DNA of 64,000 nucleotides from UTCFX2 sp963788145 (GCA_963788145.1 CAWBFQ010000003.1:682001-746000), one strand, 5' to 3'. Shown: positions 10,437 to 21,700, numbered from the stretch's first letter. Notes: a model not told the origin generated them from the letters alone. Made by a program: numbers and translations.

Positions 10437-11232
10437 ATGGACACCCAGATCTCTGATTCGATCCATAGTATTGCTATCAGCAGCCAAAAAGGTGGTGTAG
10501 CCAAAACCACTACCTGCCTTTCATTGAGCGCGAGTTCTGGCTGAACTGGGAGCGAGTGTGCTTGTTGTGGATCTTGACCCACAAGCCCACCTTACCCAGG
10601 CTTTATCGGTGGATCCCGAAAGCCTGCGCCGGACAGTGGGAGACGTGATGCTAAAACAGGCAACTCTGCTTGAGATTAGCCGGGAGAGCGATTTTGACGG
10701 TTTGGACCTGGTGCCAGCAAACCGAGGTTTAATCCTGGTTGAAAAACTGCTCCACAATGTCAATGGATATGAATACCGGCTGAAATCAGGTTTAGCGGAA
10801 TTGAAAGGACGTTATTATGATTTCGTTATATTTGATTGCCCGCCATCCTTTAGCCCATTAACAATCAACGCTTTGACCGCGGCTGACATGCTAATAGTTC
10901 CGGTGACGTGCGATTTCTTCTCTATGCAGTCTTTTCGAGCATATATGAACCTAGTTCGCATGGTAAAGAAGAACCTAAATCCTGGGCTGGAATATCGCCT
11001 ATTGATCACTATGTTCGATTCACGCACACGGATGAGTAAATTATTTCTGGAACAATACCGGGAGAAATTTGGACCGGTTTTGTTTGAGACTATCATTCCA
11101 ATGGATGCAAAATTGCGGGAGAGCACATTATTTGGTCGACCGATTAATATCTATGCAAAGAAAGCCCGTGGAGCACAAGAATATCGAGCGTTAGCCAAGG
11201 AGCTGGTATCATGTCTAAAAGCGACGATCTGA
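10437..11232 (+). CDS. ParA/Soj-type ATPase (one frame break)
   Basis: A deviant Walker A ATPase of the ParA family. ATG 10437 starts a frame containing KGGVAKTT, which then hits a stop. The rest continues in the next frame as VLAELGASVLVVDLDPQ to SCLKATI. Skipping one base near 10527 restores the usual 13-residue spacing between KTT and the ELG turn, so an extra base is likely. Walker A has Ala in place of the usual second Gly. The switch-like FDCPP motif is intact. No ParB gene or parS-like site lies beside it. ParA proteins outside par loci often position chemosensory or other complexes. The 3' end overlaps the histidine kinase gene by 22 bp. Confidence 0.85.
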
Positions 11233-13901
11233 AAAATCGTTTAGACGAACTCTTTTCCAGTATTCCCGTCTTATCCGAACCAAAGGCGGATGTAGCGGAT
11301 GGGCAGACTGGAATGATTCAAAGTAACCAAAAGCCCTCCCACCCGGCGCTCCACAGTGATTTGAAGGATTTGCCTTTCCAGACCGCATTCGAACATGCTG
11401 CTGTCGGAATGGTGATGACATCAATCGATGGCAAGTTGTTGCGTCTGAATGATGCCTTCTGTAAGATGCTTGGATATTCAATGGAAGAGTTAAAGGGTAT
11501 CGGTTTCCAAACCCTGACGCTTCCGGAGGACCAGCAGACTGGTGCCGATGCGTTGAAGTGTATGTTATCCGGGGAAATCAAATCCGCCCAGATTAGAAAG
11601 CGTTATCTAAATAAACTTGGGGATAATGTTTGGGTGGATCTGAATATTACTTTGATCCGCGATGAGGATGCTGCGCCGCTTTATTTTATTACAATAGCCC
11701 AGAATGTCACTGCGCAGCAGCGCAATTCACAATTGCTGGCGGGTTTGAATGAACTGAGCCGTAAAGTGGTCGGTATTACCGAGGCTAGTGAGTTGATGAC
11801 ATTGGTCTACCAGTTTACATCTCACTATATGGATACAGAGAACTTCTTCCTAGCACTTTATGATCGGGATGCACAGGTTGTATCTTTCCCGATTTGTATC
11901 ATCAACCACGAGCAAATTTACTCACCATCCAGACCTTATGGAGCGCATGGATTAACAGACTTTGTGATTGAGAACAAGCAAACCTTGCTTTTGTCCGAAA
12001 ATGTTCCAGAGGAGATGAAAAAACTGGGGATTGAATTTGTCAACCAGGGGGACAACGAGCCGGCTTTGTCCTGGTTGGGCGTGCCAATTCTGCATCTCAA
12101 TCAAGTTATAGGCGCGATCGCAGTTCAAAGTATTCACTCGCCTGGTCTGTATGGGGAGACGGAGAAGGAAATTCTGGAAGCTATCGCAATGCAGGTAGCA
12201 AATGCATTGTTTTTCCTTAATCAATATAAAAAAGATCAACAGTTGATCGCCAGAGAGGCCTGGAGGAGCTACCGCTCACAGGTAAACTCGGATGTTATTG
12301 GGTATTCCTATCGGTATGATATACATAATTCAGAAGATTCCATCTATCCTATAGCTATGAATAGGGCTGAATACAGCGGCGATGAGATGCAGAGCCCCCA
12401 GGCAATAATGGAGGAAAACATATTGGCGATGCCGCTGGCCGTTCGTGGAGAGGTGGTTGGTACGATTGGCATTCATCAAGGAAATCGAAAAATTGAGGCG
12501 GATATTTCTGGTGATGGCGCCGAATTATCGGATGAAGATGAGGAATTTCTGGAAGCGATATCAGAGCAGGTGTCTCAGGCGTTAGAGCGGGCGCGGTTGA
12601 TGGAGCAAACTCAAAAAAGTGCAATTGAACTGCAAGCTGTGGCGGAAGTCGGGACCGCCACTGCTTCGCTGCTGGAGCCCGATGTTTTGTTGCAGAAAGT
12701 TGTGGATTTGACCAAGGAGCGCTTTAACCTATATCATGCCCATGTCTACTTGATGGATGATGAGGAAGGATTTCTCCGGCTGACTGCTGGAGCAGGAGCG
12801 GTCGGGAAGTCGATGGTCCAGCGTGGCTGGTTGATCCCGCTTGAACATAAGACGTCAGTTGTCTCTTTGGCTGGTCGAGAGCGTAAAGGCCAAATTATAG
12901 CGGACAAATTCAAGGATCCACAATACCTGCCCAATCCCGCTCTGCCAGATACGCGATCTGAGCTGGCGGTACCAATTGTGGTTGCCGATCGATTGCTCGG
13001 TGTATTCGATGTACAGTCGGATTTAGTAGGCCGATTTTCCAAAGAAGATATTCGCACATTCACAACTTTGGCAGGTCAAGTGGGTGTCGCGCTTCAAAAT
13101 GCGCGCTTATATGCGGAACAATTGGCGACAGTTGAGCGATTGCGAGAATTGGATAACATGAAGTCTGCTTTTCTGGCAAACATGAGCCATGAATTGCGCA
13201 CTCCTTTGAATTCGATCCTTGGATTTTCGCAAGTTATCTCTGAAGGACTGGATGGACCGCTTACTGAATTGATGGCTGCTGATTTATCTTTAATCGAAAA
13301 AAACGGAAAGCACCTGCTTCACTTGATCAATGATGTGTTGGATCTGGCTAGAATCGAAGCCGGCCGAATAAGCCTGAGCCTGGAGCCGACTAATATCCAT
13401 AATCTGCTAGAGGATGTGATAATGGCCAGTGCTGGTCTGGCTCGGGAGAAAGGCCTAGAATTACGTCTGGTTGCCAACCCAGATCTGGATTGGTTGGCGG
13501 ATGTGGATCCAATCCGAATTCGCCAAGTTTTTATCAACCTGATTGGCAATTCGGTTAAATTTACAGAAAAAGGTGGTGTGTTTATCCAGATAGAAAGATT
13601 GAAGTTCGATGAGGAATTCGCGGATGATGGTATCCGGGTGCGAATCCTGGACTCAGGAATGGGTATTCCGGTCGACAAGCTTGAAGAAATTTTTGAAGCG
13701 TTCAGCCAGGTAGATTCATCAACCACGCGCAAAACCGGAGGTACGGGTTTGGGTTTGCCTATCAGTCGACGATTGGTGAATCTGCATCGAGGTAGATTGT
13801 GGGCGGAGAGCGAAGGAATTGGAAAGGGATCCACCTTCATTCTTGATCTACCGGTTCACCCAGTGTTCGCCAGTGAGACTGAATTGGTTGGGCGCGTATA
13901 G
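11211..13901 (+). CDS. PAS/GAF sensor histidine kinase
   Basis: An 896-aa soluble kinase. In order: a PAS domain (about residues 58-170), a GAF-like region (about 175-340), a linker GAF-like repeat (about 345-465, with a REAWRSY segment like those in the big receptor), a second full GAF (about 475-635), HisKA with phospho-acceptor His660 in NMSHELRTPLN, and HATPase_c with FINLIGNSVKFTEKGG, DSGMGIP and GGTGLGLPIS. No membrane helix is visible, so it is probably cytoplasmic. It is the only complete kinase in the cluster and is the best candidate to receive signals from the kinase-less receptors. Its likely partners are the receiver at 14041 and the REC-REC-GAF protein. Confidence 0.93.
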   Translation: MSKSDDLKNRLDELFSSIPVLSEPKADVADGQTGMIQSNQKPSHPALHSDLKDLPFQTAFEHAAVGMVMTSIDGKLLRLNDAFCKMLGYSMEELKGIGFQTLTLPEDQQTGADALKCMLSGEIKSAQIRKRYLNKLGDNVWVDLNITLIRDEDAAPLYFITIAQNVTAQQRNSQLLAGLNELSRKVVGITEASELMTLVYQFTSHYMDTENFFLALYDRDAQVVSFPICIINHEQIYSPSRPYGAHGLTDFVIENKQTLLLSENVPEEMKKLGIEFVNQGDNEPALSWLGVPILHLNQVIGAIAVQSIHSPGLYGETEKEILEAIAMQVANALFFLNQYKKDQQLIAREAWRSYRSQVNSDVIGYSYRYDIHNSEDSIYPIAMNRAEYSGDEMQSPQAIMEENILAMPLAVRGEVVGTIGIHQGNRKIEADISGDGAELSDEDEEFLEAISEQVSQALERARLMEQTQKSAIELQAVAEVGTATASLLEPDVLLQKVVDLTKERFNLYHAHVYLMDDEEGFLRLTAGAGAVGKSMVQRGWLIPLEHKTSVVSLAGRERKGQIIADKFKDPQYLPNPALPDTRSELAVPIVVADRLLGVFDVQSDLVGRFSKEDIRTFTTLAGQVGVALQNARLYAEQLATVERLRELDNMKSAFLANMSHELRTPLNSILGFSQVISEGLDGPLTELMAADLSLIEKNGKHLLHLINDVLDLARIEAGRISLSLEPTNIHNLLEDVIMASAGLAREKGLELRLVANPDLDWLADVDPIRIRQVFINLIGNSVKFTEKGGVFIQIERLKFDEEFADDGIRVRILDSGMGIPVDKLEEIFEAFSQVDSSTTRKTGGTGLGLPISRRLVNLHRGRLWAESEGIGKGSTFILDLPVHPVFASETELVGRV

Positions 13902-14040
13902 GACGAGAGCGCGAGATGATGGTACAATTTTCTAGTTTTTTCGCGCCGAAACAATTTTCAAACAGGTATTGATGCTGTAGAGTAGCGATGGCGGTGGAAT
14001 CGAACCAGCAAATTTCGCATCCTAAACGAGGAGAGCGTTG

Positions 14041-14436
14041 ATGGGACAGAAGATTTTGTATGTAGAAGATAATTCGGATAACATGACATTGGTTCGAAGG
14101 GCCCTGGAGTCAAGAGGATATGATTTTTATTGGGCGCAAAATGGTCTATCTGGGATTGAAATGGCGGAACAACATCAACCCGATGTGATTCTATTAGATA
14201 TCAATTTGCCCGATATTGATGGCTACGAAGTCGCGCGCCGATTAAGAGGGAGCGGTAAAAGGGCGCTTGTGTACGTGCCCATCATCGCAGTAACGGCAAA
14301 TGCACTTCGAGGTGATGCCGAAAAAGCGCTTGCTGCTGGTTGTGATGTGTATATGGCTAAACCAATCAACATCCGAGAATTGTGGGCCCGGGTGGAAGGT
14401 TTCCTTTCCACGACATCCACGTCAGAATTGCAATGA
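14041..14436 (+). CDS. Single-domain response regulator (CheY/DivK-like)
   Basis: A 131-aa receiver with no output domain: EDN acidic patch, phospho-acceptor Asp53 (ILLDINLPD), conserved Thr (AVTAN) and Lys (MAKPIN). The best start is ATG 14041, preceded by GAGGAG at 14028-14033; a TTG lies one codon earlier. It follows the kinase by 139 bp and is probably phosphorylated by it. Its stop overlaps the threonine synthase start (ATGA). DivK-like receivers commonly act by binding other proteins. Confidence 0.9.
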   Translation: MGQKILYVEDNSDNMTLVRRALESRGYDFYWAQNGLSGIEMAEQHQPDVILLDINLPDIDGYEVARRLRGSGKRALVYVPIIAVTANALRGDAEKALAAGCDVYMAKPINIRELWARVEGFLSTTSTSELQ

Positions 14437-15593
14437 CCTATATCCAGACCCTTCGATGTTCGGCGTGCGGGAGGTCTTACGATCCCAGGACGATCCAAAC
14501 CTATTGTCTGGATTGCCAGGCACCCTTGTTGGTGGAATATGATCTGCATGCAGCTAAGCGAGAGCTGGATCGAGAACAATTCTGGCGGCGGCCACGCGGT
14601 ATGTGGCGCTGGAACGAACTGTTACCGGTATACGATTCGGAAAATTATGTTAGCCTGGGGGAAGGCGATACCCCATTGCTGTCCTTGCCCAGGGTAGGGG
14701 ATTTGCTGGGTATGAAAAGGTTGTATGCGAAAGATGAAAGTCTGAATCCAACTGGTTCTTTCAAGGCACGTGGCCTCTCCGCAGCAATTTCGAAGGCGAA
14801 AGAACTGGGCGTCATGAAGGTGATCATTCCTACAGCGGGGAATGCAGGAGGAGCGATGGCTGCATACGCTGCCCGCTCCGGTATTGAAGCCTGCATTTAT
14901 ATGCCAAATGATACCCCTTTCGCTAATATTGAGGAGAGCCGAATTGCTGGCGCGGTGGTAATCCTGATTGATGGTCTGATCAGTGAAGCCGCAGGCATGG
15001 CTGGTGTGAAAGCCCGGGAAGAAGGCTGGTATGACGTTTCTACCTTCAAGGAGCCATACCGTACCGAAGGCAAAAAAATTATGGGTTATGAGTTGGCAGA
15101 GGCTTTCTCTTGGACTTTGCCGGATGTGATTATTTATCCGACCGGCGGTGGAACAGGCCTGGTAGGGATGTGGAAAGCCTTTGGTGAGATGGAGGCGATG
15201 GGATGGCTGGAGGATAAATACCGTCCAAGGATGGTATCTGTCCAAGCAGAAGGTTGCGCCCCGGTTACCAAGGCATTTGAGGAGGGAGCTGTTTTCTGTG
15301 ATTTTTGGTTAGACGCTCATACCGTGGCTTCAGGGTTGCGCGTACCTAAGAGTTTTGCCGACCAGCTCATCCTGCGGGATATCCGCGCCAGCAACGGGAC
15401 GGCAGTATCCGTGAGCGATGAAGAGATATTGAAAGCCCAGGCAGACCTGGCTGCAAAAGAAGGGATATTTGCCGCCCCCGAAGGAGCGGCAACTTTGGCA
15501 GCTTTGACAAAGTTGAGATCCAATGGTTGGATCAAGCCCGACGAGCGAGTAGTCCTGTTCAATACCGGGACTGGCTTGAAATATTTAAAATAA
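14433..15593 (+). CDS. thrC: Threonine synthase
   Basis: A 386-aa PLP enzyme converting O-phosphohomoserine to threonine. The N-terminus has a zinc-ribbon-like CSAC...CLDC segment found in many threonine synthases. The PLP lysine is Lys111 in NPTGSFKARG. Further motifs are PTAGNAGGAMAAYA and the phosphate-binding PTGGGTGLVGMW. The start is taken as ATG 14433, which overlaps the stop of the receiver gene. A longer in-frame start (14382) would lie inside that gene and adds no conserved sequence. It has no functional link to the signalling genes and may simply be co-transcribed. Confidence 0.93.
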   Translation: MTYIQTLRCSACGRSYDPRTIQTYCLDCQAPLLVEYDLHAAKRELDREQFWRRPRGMWRWNELLPVYDSENYVSLGEGDTPLLSLPRVGDLLGMKRLYAKDESLNPTGSFKARGLSAAISKAKELGVMKVIIPTAGNAGGAMAAYAARSGIEACIYMPNDTPFANIEESRIAGAVVILIDGLISEAAGMAGVKAREEGWYDVSTFKEPYRTEGKKIMGYELAEAFSWTLPDVIIYPTGGGTGLVGMWKAFGEMEAMGWLEDKYRPRMVSVQAEGCAPVTKAFEEGAVFCDFWLDAHTVASGLRVPKSFADQLILRDIRASNGTAVSVSDEEILKAQADLAAKEGIFAAPEGAATLAALTKLRSNGWIKPDERVVLFNTGTGLKYLK

Positions 15594-15623
15594 CCCTTCG
15601 GTCTGCCCCTGATGCTGAAATCG

Positions 15624-17263
15624 CTACAATTTTGGACCAGACTTGCGAACTTCTTCGGGTGACTGATCCTCGAATTTCTTGAAGTTATCGATAAATCTGG
15701 AGGCCAGACCGCGATAGCGCTTCATATAAGCTTCTTTGGTAGTCCATGTTGAGGCAGGATCGAGCACATTTTCGGGTACGTCTGGACAGGAGCGCGGCAC
15801 CTGAAAGCCGAAGATCGGATCTGTTGTATATTCTACGTCGGCGAGCTTGCCATCCAGAGCGGCATTCAAAAGTGAGCGAGTGTAGCGGATGCTGATACGC
15901 TTTCCAATTCCGTATGACCCTCCCACCCAACCGGTATTCAATAACCAGCAAGTAACTCCATAGCGATCGATCTTGCGCTTGAGAAGGTCAGCGTAATAGG
16001 CCGGGTGATGAACCATGAATGGACCTCCGAAACATGTGCTGAATGTGATTTCTGGCTCTTCGCCCAGTCCGATCTCGGTTCCGGCGATCTTTGAGGTGTA
16101 GCCTGAGATGAAATGGTATAGCGCCTGATTTGGAGTCAACTTGGCGATGGGCGGCATTACTCCGGAGGCATCGCAGGTGAGGAAGATGATGTTCTTTGGG
16201 TGGCCAGCTCTTTTCTCGGGTAAAGCGTTATCAATGAATTCCAACGGATATGAGGCGCGCGTATTCTCGGTCAGCGTATCATCGTCCAGGTCGATCAGAC
16301 GAGTCACCGGATCGAAAATTACATTTTCGAGAATAGTTCCGAAATGATGGGTGCAGGCGTAAATTTGGGGCTCGGCGGTGGGGGAGAGTGCGATCACTTT
16401 GGCGTAACAACCGCCCTCGAAATTGAAAACACCATCGTCGCTCCAGCCGTGTTCATCATCACCGATTAACCTGCGCAGTGGGTCAGCAGAGAGGGTGGTT
16501 TTACCGGTGCCAGAAAGTCCAAAGAAGAGAGCCGCATCACCTTTCTTGCCTACGTTTGCTGAACAATGCATGGTCATCACACCTTCCAAGGGAAGGAGAT
16601 AGTTCATGATTGTAAAGATAGCTTTTTAATTTCGCCCGCGTAGCCGGAATTACCAATGATGCACAGGCGCTGTTGAAAGTTGATGGCGATGATGGTGTTC
16701 GTTGGCGTTCCGTCAATTTGTGGGAAGGCTTTAAATGATGGAACGGCGATCAGGGTGAAATCTGGGACATGGCGACGATAATCATCGTTGGTGGGCGGCA
16801 TTATGAACATATTGCGAGCGAAGATGCTGTGCCAGGCCAATTCGGTGATAATTCGGATTGGCAACTGGTAATCAGGGTCTGCCCCAGCGAAGCAATCCTG
16901 TACAAAAATATCCTTTCCTTGCAGGTAGCCCTGGACCCGATTAAACAGATCGTGGAATTTATCCTCGCTGTAAGGACGGTTATATGGACCCCACCAAATA
17001 TTTTGTTCGGTGCTGGCCTCGCGGACGACAAATTTATCATTGGCGGCCCTGGCGGTGTGTTTACCTGTATTGACGACTAAAGGACCTTCTAATGTGATCT
17101 TTCCTTCATTGCGAAAAACTGCTTCCTCGTAAAGGGCTTCAGTGGTTAGGTTCCAATAGACTTTGTTCAGGTTTGTAAGCCCGAGGTTTTCCAAGCCATA
17201 GTCGCCCTTGCGGGCTGTGGCAACGGATTTTGCTGGGGTTTTAATATCCAGGAGGTTGTTCAT
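15624..17263 (-). CDS. pckA: ATP-dependent phosphoenolpyruvate carboxykinase (one frame break)
   Basis: Interconverts oxaloacetate + ATP and PEP + CO2 + ADP. The N-terminal part (start ATG 17261-17263) reads to INFQQRLCIIGNSGYAGEIKK. The frame then breaks and resumes as the family-typical MNYLLPLEG, MHCSANVG and the kinase loop GLSGTGKTTLS. Adding one A to the A-run (T-run 16622-16626 on the plus strand) restores an unbroken 546-aa protein, the usual size for this family. A one-base sequencing undercall is therefore the likely cause. The start overlaps the aminotransferase stop (ATGA), so the two are co-transcribed. A role in gluconeogenesis or in fermentative CO2 fixation fits its neighbours. 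Confidence 0.93.
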
Positions 17264-18477
17264 AACCAGTCCCTTATCATCTTGCGATCGCCAATATAAA
17301 TCTCGTTCGGTGAGTTCGGATCGAGAGCCCATTTGATGCGCTCGATGCCAGTGGTGATATCTTTCACTGATCCCGCATAGCTCAGGCGGATGTAACCCTC
17401 CATTCCAAACTCCTTGCCCGGAACTGTCACGACAAGCGCCTTTTTCAACAGGAATCTAGCCAACTCTACTGAATTGTTTGAATAAGCCTGGAAATTTGGC
17501 AGGATATAAAACGTCCCATCTGGCTTGATCACATTGATACCGCTGAATGTCCTCAATTCCTGCAAAATGATGTCGCGATTATTTTCAAAAGTAAGTCGCA
17601 GGTTCTCTACCACGTTTTGCATCCCAGTTAATGCACCCTCGGCGGCGGACTGGAGCACGCTCGATGTACAAGAGGTGATTTGGCTTTGCACGTTGGTCAT
17701 AACTTCAACCAGTTTTTGGTTAGCAACCGCCCATCCTATGCGAAAGCCTGTCATCCCATACAGCTTGGCGACGCCATTCACAACGATTATCATGGTGTCT
17801 TCAACGCTTTTATTAGTAAATTGATAAGCAGGGAGAGCTTTCTTGCCATCAAAAACCAGCTTATGATAAATATCATCCATGATCAAGTAGATCTTCTTTT
17901 GCTCGCAGAAATCCACGATATCAGAGATCAATTCGGGAGGGAAGACCACTCCAGAAGGATTGTTGGGGCTGTTGACAATGATCGCTTTGGTGTATGAAGT
18001 CACAGCCGCTTCAATTTCTTGCATCCTGGGGGTGAAGCGCCCATCTTCAGGAGTCACGATCACCGGCAGACCATAACACATCTTGACCATTTCTGGATAA
18101 CTGACCCAATGTGGGGCCAGGATAATGACTTCATCCTGCGGGTTCAGGATGGAGTAAAGGATATTGAAAATGGATTGTTTTGCGCCAGATGATACAATCA
18201 CATTTTCTGGGGTGACAACGCGGTCATAATTTTCTTCTGTGTAACGGATGATTGCTTTCTTGAGTGAAGGCGTACCGTCTGGGGGAGTATATTTCACTTC
18301 TCCACCAGATATCCTAGCAGCAGAGCTGAGAATTGCAGTGATCGGAGTCTTGTTTTTGGGTTCGCCGATCCCCATATTGATCACAGGTTCTCCGTGTTCA
18401 CGCATGATGCGGGCTTCTTCGTTAAGCGCGAAAGTTGGCGAAGGTGCGATAGACCTTGCTAAACGACTGATGCTCAT
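17260..18477 (-). CDS. Class I/II aminotransferase, aspartate aminotransferase type
   Basis: A 405-aa fold-type I PLP enzyme. Motifs: INMGIGEP near residue 35, NSPNNPSGVVF (169-179), MDDIYHKLVF (200-209) and the Schiff-base Lys238 in GVAKLYGMTGFRIGW, with the substrate-binding Arg shortly after. The pattern matches the AspC/AspB group, which transfers the amino group between aspartate and 2-oxoglutarate to give oxaloacetate. That product is the substrate of the PEP carboxykinase encoded directly downstream with a 4-bp overlap. A promoter lies 77-105 bp upstream. Exact substrate range cannot be fixed from sequence. Confidence 0.9.
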   Translation of the reverse strand: MSISRLARSIAPSPTFALNEEARIMREHGEPVINMGIGEPKNKTPITAILSSAARISGGEVKYTPPDGTPSLKKAIIRYTEENYDRVVTPENVIVSSGAKQSIFNILYSILNPQDEVIILAPHWVSYPEMVKMCYGLPVIVTPEDGRFTPRMQEIEAAVTSYTKAIIVNSPNNPSGVVFPPELISDIVDFCEQKKIYLIMDDIYHKLVFDGKKALPAYQFTNKSVEDTMIIVVNGVAKLYGMTGFRIGWAVANQKLVEVMTNVQSQITSCTSSVLQSAAEGALTGMQNVVENLRLTFENNRDIILQELRTFSGINVIKPDGTFYILPNFQAYSNNSVELARFLLKKALVVTVPGKEFGMEGYIRLSYAGSVKDITTGIERIKWALDPNSPNEIYIGDRKMIRDWL

Positions 18478-18553
18478 ATTGAGTTTGGTCTCCTATTTTC
18501 CTTGTGGCCTTTCCAGGATGGCAGGCTCGATACCCATTTTCCTCACCCTGGGA

Positions 18554-18582
18554 AGTTTATAACGATTTGAGGGACAAGTCAA
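18554..18582 (-). promoter_or_regulatory. Sigma70-type promoter for aminotransferase-pckA
   Basis: On the minus strand TTGACT (18577-18582) and TAAACT (18554-18559) are separated by 17 bp. The start codon at 18477 lies about 75 bp downstream. Confidence 0.55.
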
Positions 18583-18667
18583 TGTGACTTTCATCTGAAT
18601 GTTGATAGACATGGATCAATACTATTATCAAAAGGCTCTTTCCTCTATCCGCCAGAATTTTGGAAAC

Positions 18668-18696
18668 TTGACACTTCTATATTTGGATCATACAAT
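18668..18696 (+). promoter_or_regulatory. Strong sigma70-type promoter for the FAD/Fe-S dehydrogenase
   Basis: A perfect TTGACA (18668-18673) and TACAAT (18691-18696) with a 17-bp spacer. It is followed by GAGG at 18711-18714, which serves TTG 18723. The leader would be only about 20 nt long. Confidence 0.75.
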
Positions 18697-18722
18697 ACTT
18701 TCTACATGATGAGGAATTGCCA

Positions 18723-21700
18723 TTGAAAAGACCAGCGAAGAAGCCCCCATTGTTCGAGAAAACCGAAGAGGTCGCAAGCCAACTCCAAAAGGTCATTCGA
18801 GGCGAGATCAGAACGGATTTGACGACCCGGATCCTGTACAGTACAGACGCGTCGATCTATCAAATCGAACCACTGGGGGTGCTCTTTCCAAAAGATGTGG
18901 AAGATTTGCAAGCGATTGTAGAGGTGTGTGCATATACGAAGTCGCCGGTTCTAGCGCGCGGTTCGGGTTCAAGCCTGGCAGGCCAGGCTATCGGCGCTGC
19001 TTGGATCGTGGATTGTTCGCGCTACTTGGATCGGATTGAGCGGATCGATCCAGAACAACGGATCGCTGTGGTCCAGCCAGGCGTTATCTTAAATGCATTG
19101 AATAAGGAAGCAGCTCGATATGGATTGATGTTTGGGCCGGATCCTGCTTCTGCTGAGCGGGCATCTTTGGGTGGTAGTATAGCCAACAATGCTACCGGCG
19201 CTCATTCTATTCGATATGGGATGGTAGCTGATCATCTATTAGAGACGAACGTGCTGCTGGCGGATGGCTCGCTGGCGAATTTTAAGGAATTATCACTCGA
19301 AGAAGCTGCATCAATTGCAGCCCATGGTAAGAGTTTGGAAGCGGAAATATACCGTGGTGTTCTGAGCATCAGAAATGAGTGGGGGAGCGAAATCAGGACG
19401 CGATGGCCGTTGACTTGGCGGCGGGCGTCAGGATATAACTTGAATTACTTGCTGCCCTGGTCGCCGGCTGAACCTCCGGAATGGGCGAAAGAGGGCGAGC
19501 GCGGACCGCTTTACCCGCCTATTCAAAAGGGTACGCTTAACCTGGCAGTGTTGATGGCGGGGTCCGAGGGAACTTTGGGAGTGATCCGAGATGCAACTAT
19601 CCAACTGGTTCGAAAACCGGCCCATACCCTTCTTCTAGTGCTGTCATACGCTACGATTGTGGAGGCTTGCGACCAGGTGGAAGCGATTCTGGAATTTGGC
19701 CCGTCGGCGATTGAGCTTATCCCGCAAAATTTGATCCGTTTAGCACAATCAGTTCCTGCGTACGCTTCGCAGGTTTCAATATTGTCTCCACTCTATTTGA
19801 ATGGAGTAGAGCCGCCGAGTTTATTATTGGTGGAGTTTTCGGGCGAACACCTCGCATTGCTCCAGGAAAAAGCAAAAAAGCTGTCCTTTGGGAAACCGCA
19901 CATATTAGCTGATACGCTAGAAGCCCAACGACAAGTGTGGGGAACTCGCAAGGTGGGGTTGGGCTTGTTCATGTCTCGTCCGGGGGATGCAAAACCGTGG
20001 AGTTTCATTGAGGACCTGGCTGTGCCGGTAAACCGGCTGAGTGAATTTGTGCGTGAAATGTATCGGCTGATGGACGATTATGGCGTAGAGGGGGAGAATT
20101 ACGGGCATGCATCTGCAGGATGTTTGCATATACGCCCGGTGATCGACTTGAAGACGGTCGTAGGGGTGCAGATGCTACGAAAATTGGCCAGCGATGCTGT
20201 TGATCTCACTCTTAGCATGGGTGGGGCGGTGAGTGGAGAGCATGGCGATGGATTGGCGCGCTCGGAATGGAATGAGCGAATGTTTGGGGGCGAGATCGTT
20301 TCTGTCTTCCGATATTTAAAAAACACATTTGACCCGCAAGGAATTCTCAATCCAGGCAAGATTGTTAGTGTTCAGCCAGATCTGACTGTACCCAAAATGG
20401 ATGAAAACCTTCGGTTCGGAAGCGGTTCCAACTTTGGAATTTGGCAGCCAGTGATGAATTTTAGCCAGCAAGAAAACCTGGCAGGGGCTATCGAGCAGTG
20501 TAATGGAGCAGGGGTCTGCCGGAAATCAGACGGATTAATGTGCCCATCGTTTCAGGCGTCGAGGAATGAGATGTACTCCACGCGGGGAAGAGCGAACCTG
20601 TTGAGGGCAATGATTTATCAAAAATTTCCAACCGAGAAATATGCCGAGAAAGTTGTATTCGAAGCTTTAGACATGTGCCTGGCTTGCAAAGGATGCAAAG
20701 CGGAATGTCCATCGGCCGTAGATATGGCTAAGCTAAAATATGAATATATCGAACTGTATTATTCTCATCACCCACGGAAAATACGAGATTACATATTTGG
20801 TTATATTGACCGGGTAGCCCAGCTCACACATGCGTTCTGGTGGATCGCAAATCCGGTAATGGCGAGCAAGTTGTTCTCTAAGATTCTGGATCGATTGGTT
20901 GAGATCAGTGCGAAGCGCTCGCTACCGCGATTTGCCCGCTCGCGATTGAAAAACGAATGGAACCAAGGGAGAATCAATCCACTAGAAAATACCAGCTCGG
21001 TTGAGCGAGTATTATTTCTCTCGGATGTTTTCAGCGAGTATTTCTTTCCCGAAATTGGCATGGCTGCCTTGCGGGCGCTAGAGAAGGTCGGCTGCGAGAT
21101 CGTGATGATCCCGGTAATTGGCGCCGGTCGTACATTGATTTCAAAGGGGATGTTGAGGCCCGCCAGGTTGCATGCTGAGCGGTTAGTAGAGGCGATCGCG
21201 AGGCTCGATCCAGAGGGAAATGCGGCGATTGTGGGGATCGAGCCGTCCGAGGTGCTATCTTTATGTGATGAATATCTGGATTTACTACCGGAAAATAGCG
21301 TGGTTCGGTCCATTGCTCAAAGATCGTTTACGATTGAGGAATTCTTGATCCGACCAAGAAAAGGAGGAGATGGAGATACTGGATCAAGTGTTCACAGTAG
21401 ATTGCGCATAGCCAAAATAATACAACCAAATAATCCAACAGCCATATTACACGGACATTGCTACCAAAAAGCTCGACCACCACATCCAGACAATTACCCC
21501 GTCGGAGTGGAGGCAACCCTGAAGATGTTGACTGAAGCGGGTTATCTAGTGCAAGTCATGGATACCGGATGCTGCGGTATGGCCGGCACGTTTGGTTATG
21601 AGAACGAGCATTTAGAATTATCACTCCAAGTGGGTGAGTTGAGCTTATTCCCATCCATTCGAAATACGGATGAACAAACGCTAGTTGTCGCGTCCGGCGT

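Noticed and set aside
15624..16607. Separate truncated PEP carboxykinase gene
   Set aside because: It joins the N-terminal part exactly when one base is added to an A-run, so a single gene is annotated.
20801..21313. Long antisense frames inside large genes
   Set aside because: They are shadows of conserved coding sequence with no ribosome sites or recognisable products.
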